26,634 nt of DNA from positions 1 to 26,634 of the forward strand of contig JAKURJ010000007.1 of NCBI GenBank assembly GCA_022452125.1, in the 5' to 3' direction. Positions 7,980-16,929 of the stretch are shown in pieces. The stretch is from Candidatus Poseidoniaceae archaeon (GTDB taxonomy: Archaea; Thermoplasmatota; Poseidoniia; Poseidoniales; Poseidoniaceae). The notes under the pieces were generated by a model, which worked only from the letters and a program-made list of their open reading frames with translations, was not told where the DNA came from and made no database searches. Position 1 is the stretch's first letter, and each line of letters begins with the position of its first letter. The translations under genes were made by a program, and so were the position numbers.

Positions 7980-10900
7980 GTGTCGTCGAATATTGTCAGA
8001 GTAGAGACAACCCCGAAACTTGGAGAAGACATGAGAGATGTCAGGGGAGACTCTGTGAAACGCCAATTGGTCGCTGACCACGGAATTGAAATTAGCAAGG
8101 TGAGGTCAATTGTCGGATTCTTGATTTCTAGCGAAATCACAGCCGATGAAGTCGCTAGCAGGGCTGATGACGTATTCGCAGACCCAATTATTGAAGAGAG
8201 TGCTACTGATTCACTTCACCTGGAAAACAAGGAACTGTTTTCGAATAGTCCAGATATGGTTGTTACAATCGGATTCAAACCAGGAGTCACAGACAATCCA
8301 GGGAAGGCAGCGCTTGATGGATTCAGAACAATATTCCCAAACGCTGGTGGCGATGCTAGAGTATCCACATACCTAACTTACACTTTCGAAGGAGTTCCAG
8401 AAGGGGTAGAAGTTGAATGGTTGGCAAAACAACTTCACAACGGCTTGATTGAGCGAGCGCTGTATTCTTTGAAAGGAGAAGATTTCCCAGTTATCGAGTA
8501 TGCACCAATCACTCCAAGTGATTACGCACCACCTGCGGTTGTTGACTTGGAAATCTCTGATGAGGAATTGATGAAGCTCTCAGAGGAAGGACTACTCGCT
8601 CTTAATTTAGAAGAAATGCAAACTATTCAGGCGCATTACAGAGACCCTGAAGTTCGAGCAGTAAGGGCAGAATTGGGATTACCAGAAAATGCACCTACAG
8701 ATGTAGAATTAGAATGCTTAGCTCAAACCTGGTCAGAGCACTGCAAGCACAAAATCTTCGCAGCGCACATTCACCACGTTGATACAGAAACGGGCGAAGA
8801 TACAGAAATTGACTCCTTGTTTAAGACACACATAATGAAACCAACACTAGAGATGAAAGATGAAGTCGATTGGCTTCTATCAGTATTCCACGACAACTCA
8901 GGAGTAATCGCTTGGGATGATGAATGGTCAATGTGCATGAAAGCAGAGACCCACAACTCTCCTAGCGCATTAGATCCATATGGTGGAGCAATGACCGGAA
9001 TTGTAGGTGTTAACAGAGACATCCTAGGTACGGGACTAGGTGCAAGGCCAATTGCCAATACTGACGTATTCTGCTTTGGGCCTCCTGATTGGGAAGGCGA
9101 CCTTCCAGAGAATTTATTCCACCCTTCTCGAGTTCTTCGAGGCGTCCATGCAGGAGTAAGAGTCGGAGGAAATGAAAGCGGAATTCCTACAGTAAACGGA
9201 GCGATTGTATTCGATGATAGATACATCGGTAAGCCACTGGTCTACTGTGGTACAATTGGTATGATGCCCCGCAAGTTACCAGATGGTCGAGAATCTCACA
9301 TAAAGAATCCAGAAGCAGGAGATAGAGTCTACATGGTTGGCGGAAGAGTAGGATATGATGGAATCCACGGTGCAACCTTTTCTTCACTAGAGTTGACCGA
9401 AGAATCACCATCTAGCGCAGTCCAAATTGGGGACCCAATTACTCAGAAAAAAATGCTCGATATGATTCTAGAAGCAAGGGATGCTGGACTCATCACATGT
9501 ATCACAGATAATGGCGCAGGCGGCCTTTCATCCAGCATTGGTGAGATGGCAGAGTACACCAATGGTTGCCGTATTGATTTAGGCAAAGTACCATTGAAAC
9601 AAGAAGGCCTTTCCTCATGGGAAATACTTGTTTCAGAGTCTCAGGAAAGAATGACAGTCGCTGTTAGGGAAAGCGATGTACCTGCATTCGAAGCCTTAGC
9701 GGATTTACATGAAGTAGAGGCGACCTGGGTGGCGGATTTCACTGACACAGGGCAGTTCCATGTCGTTCACGGCGAGGACACAGTCGCCTCACTGCCAATC
9801 GAATTTTTGCACGATGGAGTTCCACAATTGCGCCTAGAAAGCGAGTGGAAAACCCCAACAAATCCTGATTTTAATCCCCCTCCAAATGTAAATCATTCAT
9901 CCCTACTAATGCGAATGTTAGCCCGTCCAAATATTGCTAGCAAGGAGACATGGGTACGTCAATACGACCACGAAGTCATCGCCCAAACCGCAGTTAAACC
10001 GTTTGTTGGGGTCGAAAGAGATGGACCTGGAGACGCAGGATTACTTGCACCAGTACACGGCTCTACACACGGCCTTGTAGTATCAAATGGAATCTCTCCA
10101 AGGTACAGTGATATCGATGCAGGAGCAATGGCGGCAGCGGCAGTAGATGAAGCGGTGAGAAACGCAGTGTGCACAGGCGTGGATCTTTCCAAGATTGCAG
10201 GTCTTGACAACTTCTGCTGGCCAGACCCAATTGAAAGTAAAAAGACACCAGATGGTAAATTCAAATTAGCTCAGTTGGTTAGAGCAAACAGGGAATTGGA
10301 AAGGATTTGCAGAGCGTATTTCGTGCCTTGTATTTCAGGAAAAGATTCGATGAAAAACGACTACGGAACCGGTGAAAATAAGATTTCAATCCCTCCAACA
10401 CTACTCTTCTCACTATTCGGCAACCACCACGATGTTCGCTATACTACAACATCAGACCTAAAGCCCGGAGAAAGTCTGTACTTGGTTGGAGAATCCAAAC
10501 AAGAATTAGGTGCAAGCGAGATATCCTACATGCTTAGCGAATCTGGAGAATCAGACGGCATCGGCGGAGAAGTCCCGCGCCTACCTAATCCGGAAAAGAA
10601 TCTAGAGTCTTACAAGGCGTTGACTAAAGCAATCCAATCAGGCATTGTTAGAACTGCCCACGATTGCAGTGAAGGTGGTATAGCTGTAGCAATTGCAGAG
10701 ATGTGTATTGGTGGTAGATGTGGCGCAGCAATCGATGTAGATGGTCCAGGTGAGGCAGATTTGTGGGGCCGACTTTGGGGTGAATCTCTTGGCAGAATCC
10801 TAGTTGGTGTAAAGCAAGAAAACCGTGCAGAATTCTTGGCTGCAATGAAGGGGCAGCCATTGACATACATGGGAGAAGTTACTGACGGAGATACTCTAAG

Positions 10901-10997
10901 TGTGTGGGATGGCGATGATTTAATCATTGAATCAAACGTTGAGGAGATGGTAATGGCCTGGAAAGGAAGCCTAGACATGACAGGAGGTGTTCAATGA
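7980..10997 (+). CDS. purL: Phosphoribosylformylglycinamidine synthase, PurS-PurL fusion
   Basis: This is the ATP-dependent synthetase part of FGAM synthase, step four of purine synthesis: FGAR + ATP + ammonia give FGAM. It has 1005 residues, against about 720 for the small archaeal/Bacillus PurL. The extra N-terminus (about 1-185) looks like two PurS-like units: IVRVETTPKLGEDMRDV from about residue 4, then VVTIGFKPGVTDNPGKAAL near 94. The core has TWSEHCKHKIF (about 250), KAETHNSPSALDPYGGA (about 320), GTGLGARPIANTDVFCFGP and DNGAGGLSSS (about 510). It lacks the C-terminal glutaminase, which is supplied by purQ next door. GTG 7980 is chosen because AGGTG lies 6 nt upstream; GTG 7971 is the alternative. 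The stop overlaps the purQ start. Confidence 0.93.
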   Translation: MSSNIVRVETTPKLGEDMRDVRGDSVKRQLVADHGIEISKVRSIVGFLISSEITADEVASRADDVFADPIIEESATDSLHLENKELFSNSPDMVVTIGFKPGVTDNPGKAALDGFRTIFPNAGGDARVSTYLTYTFEGVPEGVEVEWLAKQLHNGLIERALYSLKGEDFPVIEYAPITPSDYAPPAVVDLEISDEELMKLSEEGLLALNLEEMQTIQAHYRDPEVRAVRAELGLPENAPTDVELECLAQTWSEHCKHKIFAAHIHHVDTETGEDTEIDSLFKTHIMKPTLEMKDEVDWLLSVFHDNSGVIAWDDEWSMCMKAETHNSPSALDPYGGAMTGIVGVNRDILGTGLGARPIANTDVFCFGPPDWEGDLPENLFHPSRVLRGVHAGVRVGGNESGIPTVNGAIVFDDRYIGKPLVYCGTIGMMPRKLPDGRESHIKNPEAGDRVYMVGGRVGYDGIHGATFSSLELTEESPSSAVQIGDPITQKKMLDMILEARDAGLITCITDNGAGGLSSSIGEMAEYTNGCRIDLGKVPLKQEGLSSWEILVSESQERMTVAVRESDVPAFEALADLHEVEATWVADFTDTGQFHVVHGEDTVASLPIEFLHDGVPQLRLESEWKTPTNPDFNPPPNVNHSSLLMRMLARPNIASKETWVRQYDHEVIAQTAVKPFVGVERDGPGDAGLLAPVHGSTHGLVVSNGISPRYSDIDAGAMAAAAVDEAVRNAVCTGVDLSKIAGLDNFCWPDPIESKKTPDGKFKLAQLVRANRELERICRAYFVPCISGKDSMKNDYGTGENKISIPPTLLFSLFGNHHDVRYTTTSDLKPGESLYLVGESKQELGASEISYMLSESGESDGIGGEVPRLPNPEKNLESYKALTKAIQSGIVRTAHDCSEGGIAVAIAEMCIGGRCGAAIDVDGPGEADLWGRLWGESLGRILVGVKQENRAEFLAAMKGQPLTYMGEVTDGDTLSVWDGDDLIIESNVEEMVMAWKGSLDMTGGVQ
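10982..10989 (+). promoter_or_regulatory. Strong Shine-Dalgarno site for purQ
   Basis: AGGAGGTG lies inside the end of purL. It is 4 nt from ATG 10994 and 7 nt from ATG 10997. The second spacing is more usual and would give a TGATG stop-start overlap with purL, so purQ is probably translated by coupling. Confidence 0.7.
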
Positions 10998-11818
10998 TGG
11001 TTGAAACTCCAAAAGTTGCGATTCTGTTTGGCTTTGGAATAAACTGCGATAGAGAAACCGCGGCGGTTTTCGAATTAGCAGGTGCAGAAAGCGAAAGAGT
11101 TCACGTCAACCATTTTGTCAATGGTGAAAGGGACCTTTCAGAATTCCATATACTGGCAGTTCCCGGCGGCTTCTCTTTTGGAGACCACTTAGGCTCTGGG
11201 CGTTTACTTGGTAACAGAATGAGATTCGCAATGAGAGAACAATTAGCAGCATTCGTTGCTGCAGGAAAACCAATTATTGGAATTTGTAACGGATTCCAAG
11301 TATTAGTGAAAACCGGATTATTGCCTGGTAGGGAAGTGCCTGACTTCGAGCAAAGAGCAAGTTTGACGCTGAACAACAGCGGTCGCTATGAAGACAGATG
11401 GGTCACTTTGGAATTTGATCCAGATAGCCCATGTATTTGGACTAAAGGAATTACCAGAATCGAATGTCCAGTACGACACGGAGAAGGTAGATTCGTAATG
11501 CCATCAACAACAGATTTGGATGCGTTGAATGAGAACAATCAGATTGTAACTCGTTATGTTGATCCCACAACAAAACCGGGCGAAGGGATAACTGATGAGA
11601 CACTACCATTCCCACTTTGCCCCAATGGCAGCATCAGAAACATAGCTGGGATATGCGACCCTACTGGCCTAGTGTTTGGATTGATGCCACATCCAGAAGC
11701 AGCATATGCAACATTCTTACATCCACACCACACACGTAGCGAAGTGAATGAAGAAATACTTGCAGAAGGGATGCAAATCTTCCGTAACGCAGTTGAATAC
11801 GCACAAGCAAACCTTTGA
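10994..11818 (+). CDS. purQ: FGAM synthase glutaminase subunit
   Basis: PurQ is a class I glutamine amidotransferase that makes ammonia for PurL. The nucleophile cysteine lies in GICNGFQ (C98), and the catalytic His-Glu pair is in MPHPEAA (H232, E234). GFGINCDRET (about 13-22) and PGGFSFGDHLGSG (57-69) are the usual substrate and oxyanion-loop blocks. At 274 residues it is longer than common bacterial PurQ (about 225-230), nearer to the glutaminase domain of the single-chain enzyme. That agrees with purL here being of the long type without its last domain. ATG 10997, one codon later, fits the ribosome site better. alaX follows 25 bp downstream. Confidence 0.95.
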   Translation: MMVETPKVAILFGFGINCDRETAAVFELAGAESERVHVNHFVNGERDLSEFHILAVPGGFSFGDHLGSGRLLGNRMRFAMREQLAAFVAAGKPIIGICNGFQVLVKTGLLPGREVPDFEQRASLTLNNSGRYEDRWVTLEFDPDSPCIWTKGITRIECPVRHGEGRFVMPSTTDLDALNENNQIVTRYVDPTTKPGEGITDETLPFPLCPNGSIRNIAGICDPTGLVFGLMPHPEAAYATFLHPHHTRSEVNEEILAEGMQIFRNAVEYAQANL

Positions 11819-11843
11819 GAAACAACCCCTCTTCCTTTGCTAC

Positions 11844-12581
11844 ATGCCGTCGACAAAGTTGTACATGGAGAGCATTGATGCTTGCTATCTCAAGGACTTT
11901 TCAGCTAAAGTTACAGCTGTCGATGAAACTTCAGTAACACTTGACCAGACCTTATTCTATCCACTGGGAGGAGGTCAGAATTGGGATACTGGAAAATTGA
12001 CATGGGACGGAGGACAAGTCGCCGTCACCGAAGTTAGAGGAAGAGGCGACGTTCAACACTTTGTTGGAGAAGATCACGGGCTTGAAATTGGAGATTCTGT
12101 TGAAGGCGAAATTGATTGGGATAGGCGACATGCTCACATGAGAATGCACACGGCCCAGCACCTTGTTAGCGGGCTGGTTTACGAAATGTATGATGGAGCT
12201 AGAACTGTTGGAAATCAGATACATGCAGACCGTTCAAGAATTGACTTTAATCCGGTTAAGTTTGACGAAGAAATGATCGAAGAATTATTCAGTAAAGCAA
12301 ACGAAATGGTCGAGTCAAACTTGGATGTAACCGACTGCATAATGACACGCGAAGAAATCAATGCAATAATGCCTCCAGAAAGAACAAACATGGACCTGTT
12401 ACCCATTTCTGTTAAACAATTAAGGATAATTAAAATTGGAGATAATGTGGATTTGTGCCCTTGTGCAGGCACCCATGTAAGGGCCCTAGGAGAGATTGGA
12501 AAAATGGAATTCCTTGGTAAGAAAAACAAGGGCAAAGGTACGACCAGAGTCAGTTACACCCTCGAAGGCTGTGAGAGTTGA
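11844..12581 (+). CDS. alaX: Alanyl-tRNA editing protein AlaX-M
   Basis: AlaX is a free-standing homologue of the alanyl-tRNA synthetase editing domain that hydrolyses Ser-tRNA(Ala) (and Gly-tRNA(Ala)) in trans. The 245-residue length fits the AlaX-M class, which has an N-terminal barrel with a GGGQ motif (here 42-45) before the zinc domain. The zinc ligands are visible as HTAQH (H102, H106) and CAGTH (C207, H211). The frame is open upstream into purQ, but MPSTKLYMESIDACYLKDF is the family-like N-terminus, so ATG 11844 is chosen. It follows purQ on the same strand and may be its last co-transcribed gene, though the functions are not linked. Confidence 0.92.
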   Translation: MPSTKLYMESIDACYLKDFSAKVTAVDETSVTLDQTLFYPLGGGQNWDTGKLTWDGGQVAVTEVRGRGDVQHFVGEDHGLEIGDSVEGEIDWDRRHAHMRMHTAQHLVSGLVYEMYDGARTVGNQIHADRSRIDFNPVKFDEEMIEELFSKANEMVESNLDVTDCIMTREEINAIMPPERTNMDLLPISVKQLRIIKIGDNVDLCPCAGTHVRALGEIGKMEFLGKKNKGKGTTRVSYTLEGCES

Positions 12582-12644
12582 AATCTAACTAAAAACACTA
12601 ATCGGTAACTGAATAGTAAATCTAGTAAAAACTTCTTCAGAGGC

Positions 12645-13337
12645 CTATAAGTCTAAATCATCATCTAGCAAATCTGAGACTTCAGATTGAGCATCTTTCC
12701 ACTCCTCTCTGTCGCGCTGCCTTTGAGCAATAGTAGCGGCTTCAACGACCTCTTTCAACGAATCAGGAGCTTCTGAAGCCACCCTTTCTGCCACGACTTT
12801 GTCATTCATTTCACGATCCTCGCCCAGGCGGTCAGAACGGTCCACTGCGGCTATTGGCCGGCTTGGAATTGTACGTGCGCCATGCTCGATTTCTTCCGCT
12901 TGAAGGGAATCTGCCATGATGTTCAAAACCTCTTCAGGCGGCAATTCGTCCTTCCATGGATTTTGATTCCCTACTTCTTGGACAACATTCTTCTTTTCTC
13001 GTTTGGCTTGGGATTCGAACAATTTTCCAATATCTTCGCTAGTTGGTAGCGGTTTTGACTCAGCCATGGAATTTGCTAAGCGCTGTTGTTCTCGTAATGA
13101 TGGCCCATGAACCTCATCATGGTCGTAACGATTTGGATTTGCAGCCATAGCTAACAAGTCTCTCGCAAACTGAAACAACTCATCGGATTGAGGTGCTTTA
13201 GCAATCAAATCTCTCACTTTAGTATGGTGAGATATACACTTTCTGCAGCGATTAGAACCGGCAATATCTGGAGCATCACACCTAAGGCAACACGCTTGGA
13301 AACCCAAGTCTTTCATTGCCCTCCTCGGCATCGCCAT
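12645..13337 (-). CDS. Small zinc-finger protein with long charged tail
   Basis: This protein has about 230 residues, with possible starts at ATG 13337 or ATG 13331; an upstream TTG at 13361 is less likely. Numbered from ATG 13331, the N-terminus holds C14/C15-x2-C18 and C29-x2-C32 (QACCLRCDAPDIAGSNRCRK), a four-cysteine zinc ribbon of about 20 residues. A basic-helical part follows, and then a long, low-complexity, Glu/Asp/Arg-rich tail that ends SDLLDDDLDL. The tail is probably disordered or coiled-coil. I recognise no family. A C4 ribbon with an acidic tail could act in protein or nucleic-acid binding, but nothing proves it. It diverges from the M50 protease gene with only 73 bp between the two starts, so they share a control region. 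Confidence 0.7.
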   Translation of the reverse strand: MAMPRRAMKDLGFQACCLRCDAPDIAGSNRCRKCISHHTKVRDLIAKAPQSDELFQFARDLLAMAANPNRYDHDEVHGPSLREQQRLANSMAESKPLPTSEDIGKLFESQAKREKKNVVQEVGNQNPWKDELPPEEVLNIMADSLQAEEIEHGARTIPSRPIAAVDRSDRLGEDREMNDKVVAERVASEAPDSLKEVVEAATIAQRQRDREEWKDAQSEVSDLLDDDLDL

Positions 13338-13410
13338 GAGCCTCCCATTACCTGCCAGCAAAGAATGCTTCCGCGCGAGACTTCAAAACCCACCGTGGTA
13401 AGAAAGGAAC

Positions 13411-14307
13411 ATGGCGAGAGACCCCCGGGCCGACATACTCGAGGACGACCTCTTTCCAAAACAGAAGCCACGAATCCATCGTGTCCATGCCCACAGGGCG
13501 ACAGACGGCACTATTCATTTCAATACAGGTGGAGGCTTCATGGGCATCAATAATCGTCAGCCAGTACAACTCCACAAAGGAAAGATTTGGCACTTCAGCG
13601 ATGAGGAAAAGAGCCATCTTATGTTAGCGACAGCAGCATTCACATTTGCCTTAGGTCTATTGATGGCTGGTGGTATTTTGCGAATCAGCGCTCAAGGCGG
13701 TCTTGAACAGTGGCTTGCAATTGTTCTATTATCCATGCCTGTTATGCTAATCGCGGTTGGACCGGCTTTCCTGTTGCACGAGATAGGTCACAAGATTGTG
13801 GCTAAGAAATATGGATGTTGGGCGGAGTTCAGAGTAGACCCCAGTGGTCTAAAGTTCGGAATTGCCTTCGTTGCACTAACAGGATTTTTATTCATGGCTC
13901 CTGGTGCTGTAATGGTTGCTGGGCTGGTTACTCGCAGACAAAATGGACACATTGCAATAGCAGGCCCTGCGGTTAATTTCGGACTATTCCTGATCGGCAT
14001 TCCTCTGGGTGGAATTATCCTAGGGTTAACTGGTGCAACAGAGTCAGCAGCCTATTTGGAAGCCGGTGCAATTAATCTCAAAGCCATGGTGTATGATGTT
14101 GTATTTTGGTGGGTTGCCGCCAATCTTGGATTAGGATTCTTCAATATGATTCCATTTGGCCCTCTCGATGGTGCTAAAATCAAAGATTGGAGCGAACCTG
14201 TTTGGTTCTGTAGCTTCATGACATTTATTGCAATCATCTACATGTGGTGGACTGGAGTATTCAGTCCAATCGACGACGTAGCTCTACGAATCGCTGGATG
14301 GTTCTAA
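13411..14307 (+). CDS. M50-family (site-2-protease-like) membrane metalloprotease
   Basis: An intramembrane zinc protease-like protein of 298 residues. An N-terminal soluble part (about 1-65) is followed by hydrophobic helices. HEIGHK (HExxH at 123-127) holds the two zinc histidines and the catalytic glutamate. The second motif, NMIPFGPLDGAK (about 244-255), supplies the aspartate ligand in LDG. The spacing of about 120 residues between the motifs fits site-2 proteases. No PDZ domain is seen. Relatives cleave membrane-bound regulators or act as membrane quality-control proteases; the substrate here is unknown. It stands alone on the plus strand, divergent from the zinc-finger gene and convergent with a peptidase gene 2 bp downstream. 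Confidence 0.85.
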   Translation: MARDPRADILEDDLFPKQKPRIHRVHAHRATDGTIHFNTGGGFMGINNRQPVQLHKGKIWHFSDEEKSHLMLATAAFTFALGLLMAGGILRISAQGGLEQWLAIVLLSMPVMLIAVGPAFLLHEIGHKIVAKKYGCWAEFRVDPSGLKFGIAFVALTGFLFMAPGAVMVAGLVTRRQNGHIAIAGPAVNFGLFLIGIPLGGIILGLTGATESAAYLEAGAINLKAMVYDVVFWWVAANLGLGFFNMIPFGPLDGAKIKDWSEPVWFCSFMTFIAIIYMWWTGVFSPIDDVALRIAGWF

Positions 14308-14309
14308 TT

Positions 14310-16070
14310 TCATTCAAGGTATTCGCTTCTTACTGGATTCTCATCCAAGTGGAAGAATGAGTAAGTAGCCCACCATGTAATTGTGTCAAGTGCATCAACA
14401 AGGTTACTGGTACCGCTTCTTTCTTCACCGTAATCCTTGCCAGTTGTATCCATCCAATCGATCATCTCATCGATTGTATCACAAGTTTGGTGGTAACACC
14501 AATATCCATCGACTAAACCACCGAATCCCATAGTTACAGTACCTAGGTTGTCCTGGAAACTAGCATGGTCAGAGCGAGCAGTCGTGTCTTCATAGACAAT
14601 AATTTCAGGCCTATCCTTTGCCAACCAATCGTCTACTTTCCAAGTGCTTGAATCGTAACCAGTTCCGATTAATGTTGACATCTGTTCTTCGACACCGATA
14701 GCATCTGAACCAATCCATAGCGCTAAATTGACCATTCCTGGTTGATTCATTACATCGTGGTCAAGACTCGGCCCAATGTACACTCTCATTGGCCATACTT
14801 CCTCGTCCTTAGGATAACCATCTGGGTCGATCTGAGGGTCAGGGTCGCAGTTCGGCTCGCCTCCGCCGTGATTACCTCCACAAGGAGCGCCACCGCCACC
14901 GGGCCAGTTAACTCCAGCCATGTCTAAATTGACATAGTTGGTAACTTCGACATTGGGGTTGTCTTCTTTAACCCATTCTTCGGTCCAATAGTCGCTACCT
15001 CTTTTTCCACCTTCCTCGCCAGACCAGAGACAGAATACCATCGTATTCCTGGTGCTATATCCGGCCATAGCCTCTGCAACAGTCAGCACCATACTGGTTC
15101 CTGCGGTGTTGTCGTAAGCTCCAACCCTTGTCCCGTATGTTCTCTCACCGATTAGGTGAGGGGAAATCATTCCACCATTTACCGGGGGAGCGATATCAAA
15201 GTGAGCACCAAAAACCATCCATTTGTCGGGGGTTACTTCTCCGAATCTGTACCCACATATGTTGTATGCTTCGGGATTCTGTTGTCCAGTGTTGACCGAA
15301 TCGTAAACGAACCTTTGGTTGATTACTTCTAAGCCAAACCCTTCCATCTCTTTAATCAAATATTGAGCACCATCTTCGTAAGCAGCATTTCCTTGTCCAG
15401 CCCACCTGTCAAGGTAGCCTACAGCACCATCGGCAGGGTCGAGAGGGTCCGGTGTTTCATCTGACATCACGTTGATGTAATTTAGAACAGTTCTACCATC
15501 TACTAGGCCCATAGAATGCCTTCCGCCTTCCGCCTCACTAAAGGCAGCAGCAAATGGGCGATCTATTCCTAGACGAATAGCAATTACTTCCCCACCATTT
15601 TTGGTAGAAGGTAAGACTGCATCTAGAGATGTATTGGAAGAAACTCTGCTTATGCCTTGGTTATCGTCTCGCTCGAAACCTTCCCTCGCGTACCAGACTT
15701 TCCACGATTCTGTAAGGTCTCTAATTGGCCAATCTTCTCTTCCATAATCTCCAATCAGCACGACAGCAGTGTCTGTGCGAGGAGGAGCAAGAACGGTCAA
15801 TTGTACCGATTTTCCAGCTTTAATGTCTACCACGGTGGAATTTTGCACAAATCCATTCTCAGTATTCAAAATCAAGTATGGAACAAATGCCGACATATCA
15901 GATTCTGCAGCAATTGTAATCGCTTGGAAATCACCTCCGATCCAAACCTTAGGAGTGATTGTAACATCTCCCTCAGAAATAGTCGAATCGACGTTTTCTC
16001 CAAAGCAACCGCTCAAGGGAGCTAGGCAGAATAACAAAGCGAGAAATCCCGCCATAATCGGCCGCTGCAT
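14310..16070 (-). CDS. M28-family zinc aminopeptidase, surface lipoprotein (paralog 1)
   Basis: A secreted peptidase of 586 residues from ATG 16070; the frame is open upstream, but this ATG begins the signal peptide MQRPIMAGFLALLFCLAPLS with lipobox LSGC (C22). After a beta-rich N-terminal region of about 170 residues comes the M28 domain. The two zinc ions' ligands are all visible: H290 (GAHFD), D320 (YDNTAG), E352/E353 (SGEEGG), D383 (NLDMAG) and H502 (SDHASF). An extra Gly/Cys/Asp-rich loop sits after the NLDMAG motif (about 388-420, with CGGNHGGGEPNCDPDPQIDP). It probably releases N-terminal amino acids from extracellular peptides. It resembles the second peptidase at 20593-22185 throughout, including the LIGDYGRE and GYLDRW segments. 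Confidence 0.88.
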   Translation of the reverse strand: MQRPIMAGFLALLFCLAPLSGCFGENVDSTISEGDVTITPKVWIGGDFQAITIAAESDMSAFVPYLILNTENGFVQNSTVVDIKAGKSVQLTVLAPPRTDTAVVLIGDYGREDWPIRDLTESWKVWYAREGFERDDNQGISRVSSNTSLDAVLPSTKNGGEVIAIRLGIDRPFAAAFSEAEGGRHSMGLVDGRTVLNYINVMSDETPDPLDPADGAVGYLDRWAGQGNAAYEDGAQYLIKEMEGFGLEVINQRFVYDSVNTGQQNPEAYNICGYRFGEVTPDKWMVFGAHFDIAPPVNGGMISPHLIGERTYGTRVGAYDNTAGTSMVLTVAEAMAGYSTRNTMVFCLWSGEEGGKRGSDYWTEEWVKEDNPNVEVTNYVNLDMAGVNWPGGGGAPCGGNHGGGEPNCDPDPQIDPDGYPKDEEVWPMRVYIGPSLDHDVMNQPGMVNLALWIGSDAIGVEEQMSTLIGTGYDSSTWKVDDWLAKDRPEIIVYEDTTARSDHASFQDNLGTVTMGFGGLVDGYWCYHQTCDTIDEMIDWMDTTGKDYGEERSGTSNLVDALDTITWWATYSFFHLDENPVRSEYLE

Positions 16071-16197
16071 GTTAGTCCGTAGATGCAACCCCTTCTCAAT
16101 GCTACGATTGTTCGTGAACAGATTTTCAGATTCACATTTACTTTTACCGCGCTGTGCTTTCAAATTCACTTGATAGGGGAGGCACCGACACTTCACT

Positions 16198-16929
16198 ATG
16201 CCTAGGGCGTTGCCAGTCTCCAATGAACGTCACATCGATGAGTTTCAGATACTTCCTAGGAAAGGTATGCTGTATCAATTACAAGGGCCAGGGCATTCAG
16301 GTAAGAGTATGAGAGAATTCGCAGAGGCTTGGACTGCTATGACTCTAATGAATGGAGACTATGTTCACTGGATTGATGGCGCTTGCAGATTCAATCCAGC
16401 AAGGATTATCCAAACATTTCCTCATACATTACCTGATTGCGAGCAGTTACTACACGGGTTATTTGTTGGACGAGGATTCACCGTACACCAGTTTTCCCAT
16501 TTAGTGCAGAGGCTGCAGGCAGAAATCAAAATCACAAAAGCCAAGTTGATTGTAGTAGATGGCCCCCTCACAATGCATCTTGATCCACAAATAGGCAATT
16601 ATGAAGCTAGATCGCTATTTCGAAAAACAATCGATTTGCTAAAGAAAATTGCAGATGAAAATGATGTAGGCATCGTTTTGATAACTTCCTCTAAAGTCCA
16701 TTCAAGACGTCATTCTCATCTACTAACAATGGTCAAGAATAGGTGCCAAGCATCTCTTTTAGGTAGAAGAAGACGTATTCAAGGCCAGAATAAGATGTGG
16801 CTTTTTCATATGCCTACTAGGTCTTCCGGATACAGAAAAGAAATCACCCCACAACAGACGCTTCATGAATCAATAAGCAGAGTCATTGATACTAGGATTA
16901 GAATCGAAGGCGCTGAAGAAATCGAATAG
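16198..16929 (+). CDS. RecA/RadA-superfamily ATPase, compact, next to PolB2
   Basis: A 243-residue P-loop ATPase. Walker A is GPGHSGKS (30-37) and Walker B is LIVVDGP with D121. The region between Walker A and B and the later VGIVLITSSKVHSRRH strand match the RecA/RadB-type core. No N-terminal helix-hairpin domain or zinc ribbon is present, and it is far shorter than RadA. It could be a RadB- or ImuA-like accessory recombinase; which one is not decided by sequence alone. It converges on the polymerase gene: its last 60 bp (16870-16929) lie antisense to the end of the polymerase, so both cannot diverge freely. No strong ribosome site or TATA box is visible at ATG 16198; GGGGAGG lies about 15 nt upstream. 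Confidence 0.75.
   Translation: MPRALPVSNERHIDEFQILPRKGMLYQLQGPGHSGKSMREFAEAWTAMTLMNGDYVHWIDGACRFNPARIIQTFPHTLPDCEQLLHGLFVGRGFTVHQFSHLVQRLQAEIKITKAKLIVVDGPLTMHLDPQIGNYEARSLFRKTIDLLKKIADENDVGIVLITSSKVHSRRHSHLLTMVKNRCQASLLGRRRRIQGQNKMWLFHMPTRSSGYRKEITPQQTLHESISRVIDTRIRIEGAEEIE

Noticed and set aside
8771..9226. 151-aa open frame antisense to purL
   Set aside because: Low-complexity Ser/Pro/Thr composition typical of reverse-frame shadows.
11748..11843. Upstream extension of the alaX frame into purQ
   Set aside because: The extra 32 residues do not look like an AlaX N-terminus and overlap purQ; ATG 11844 gives the expected start.
16071..16223. Upstream extension of the first M28 peptidase
   Set aside because: It would bury the signal peptide and lipobox 50 residues inside and overlap the start of the RecA-like gene.
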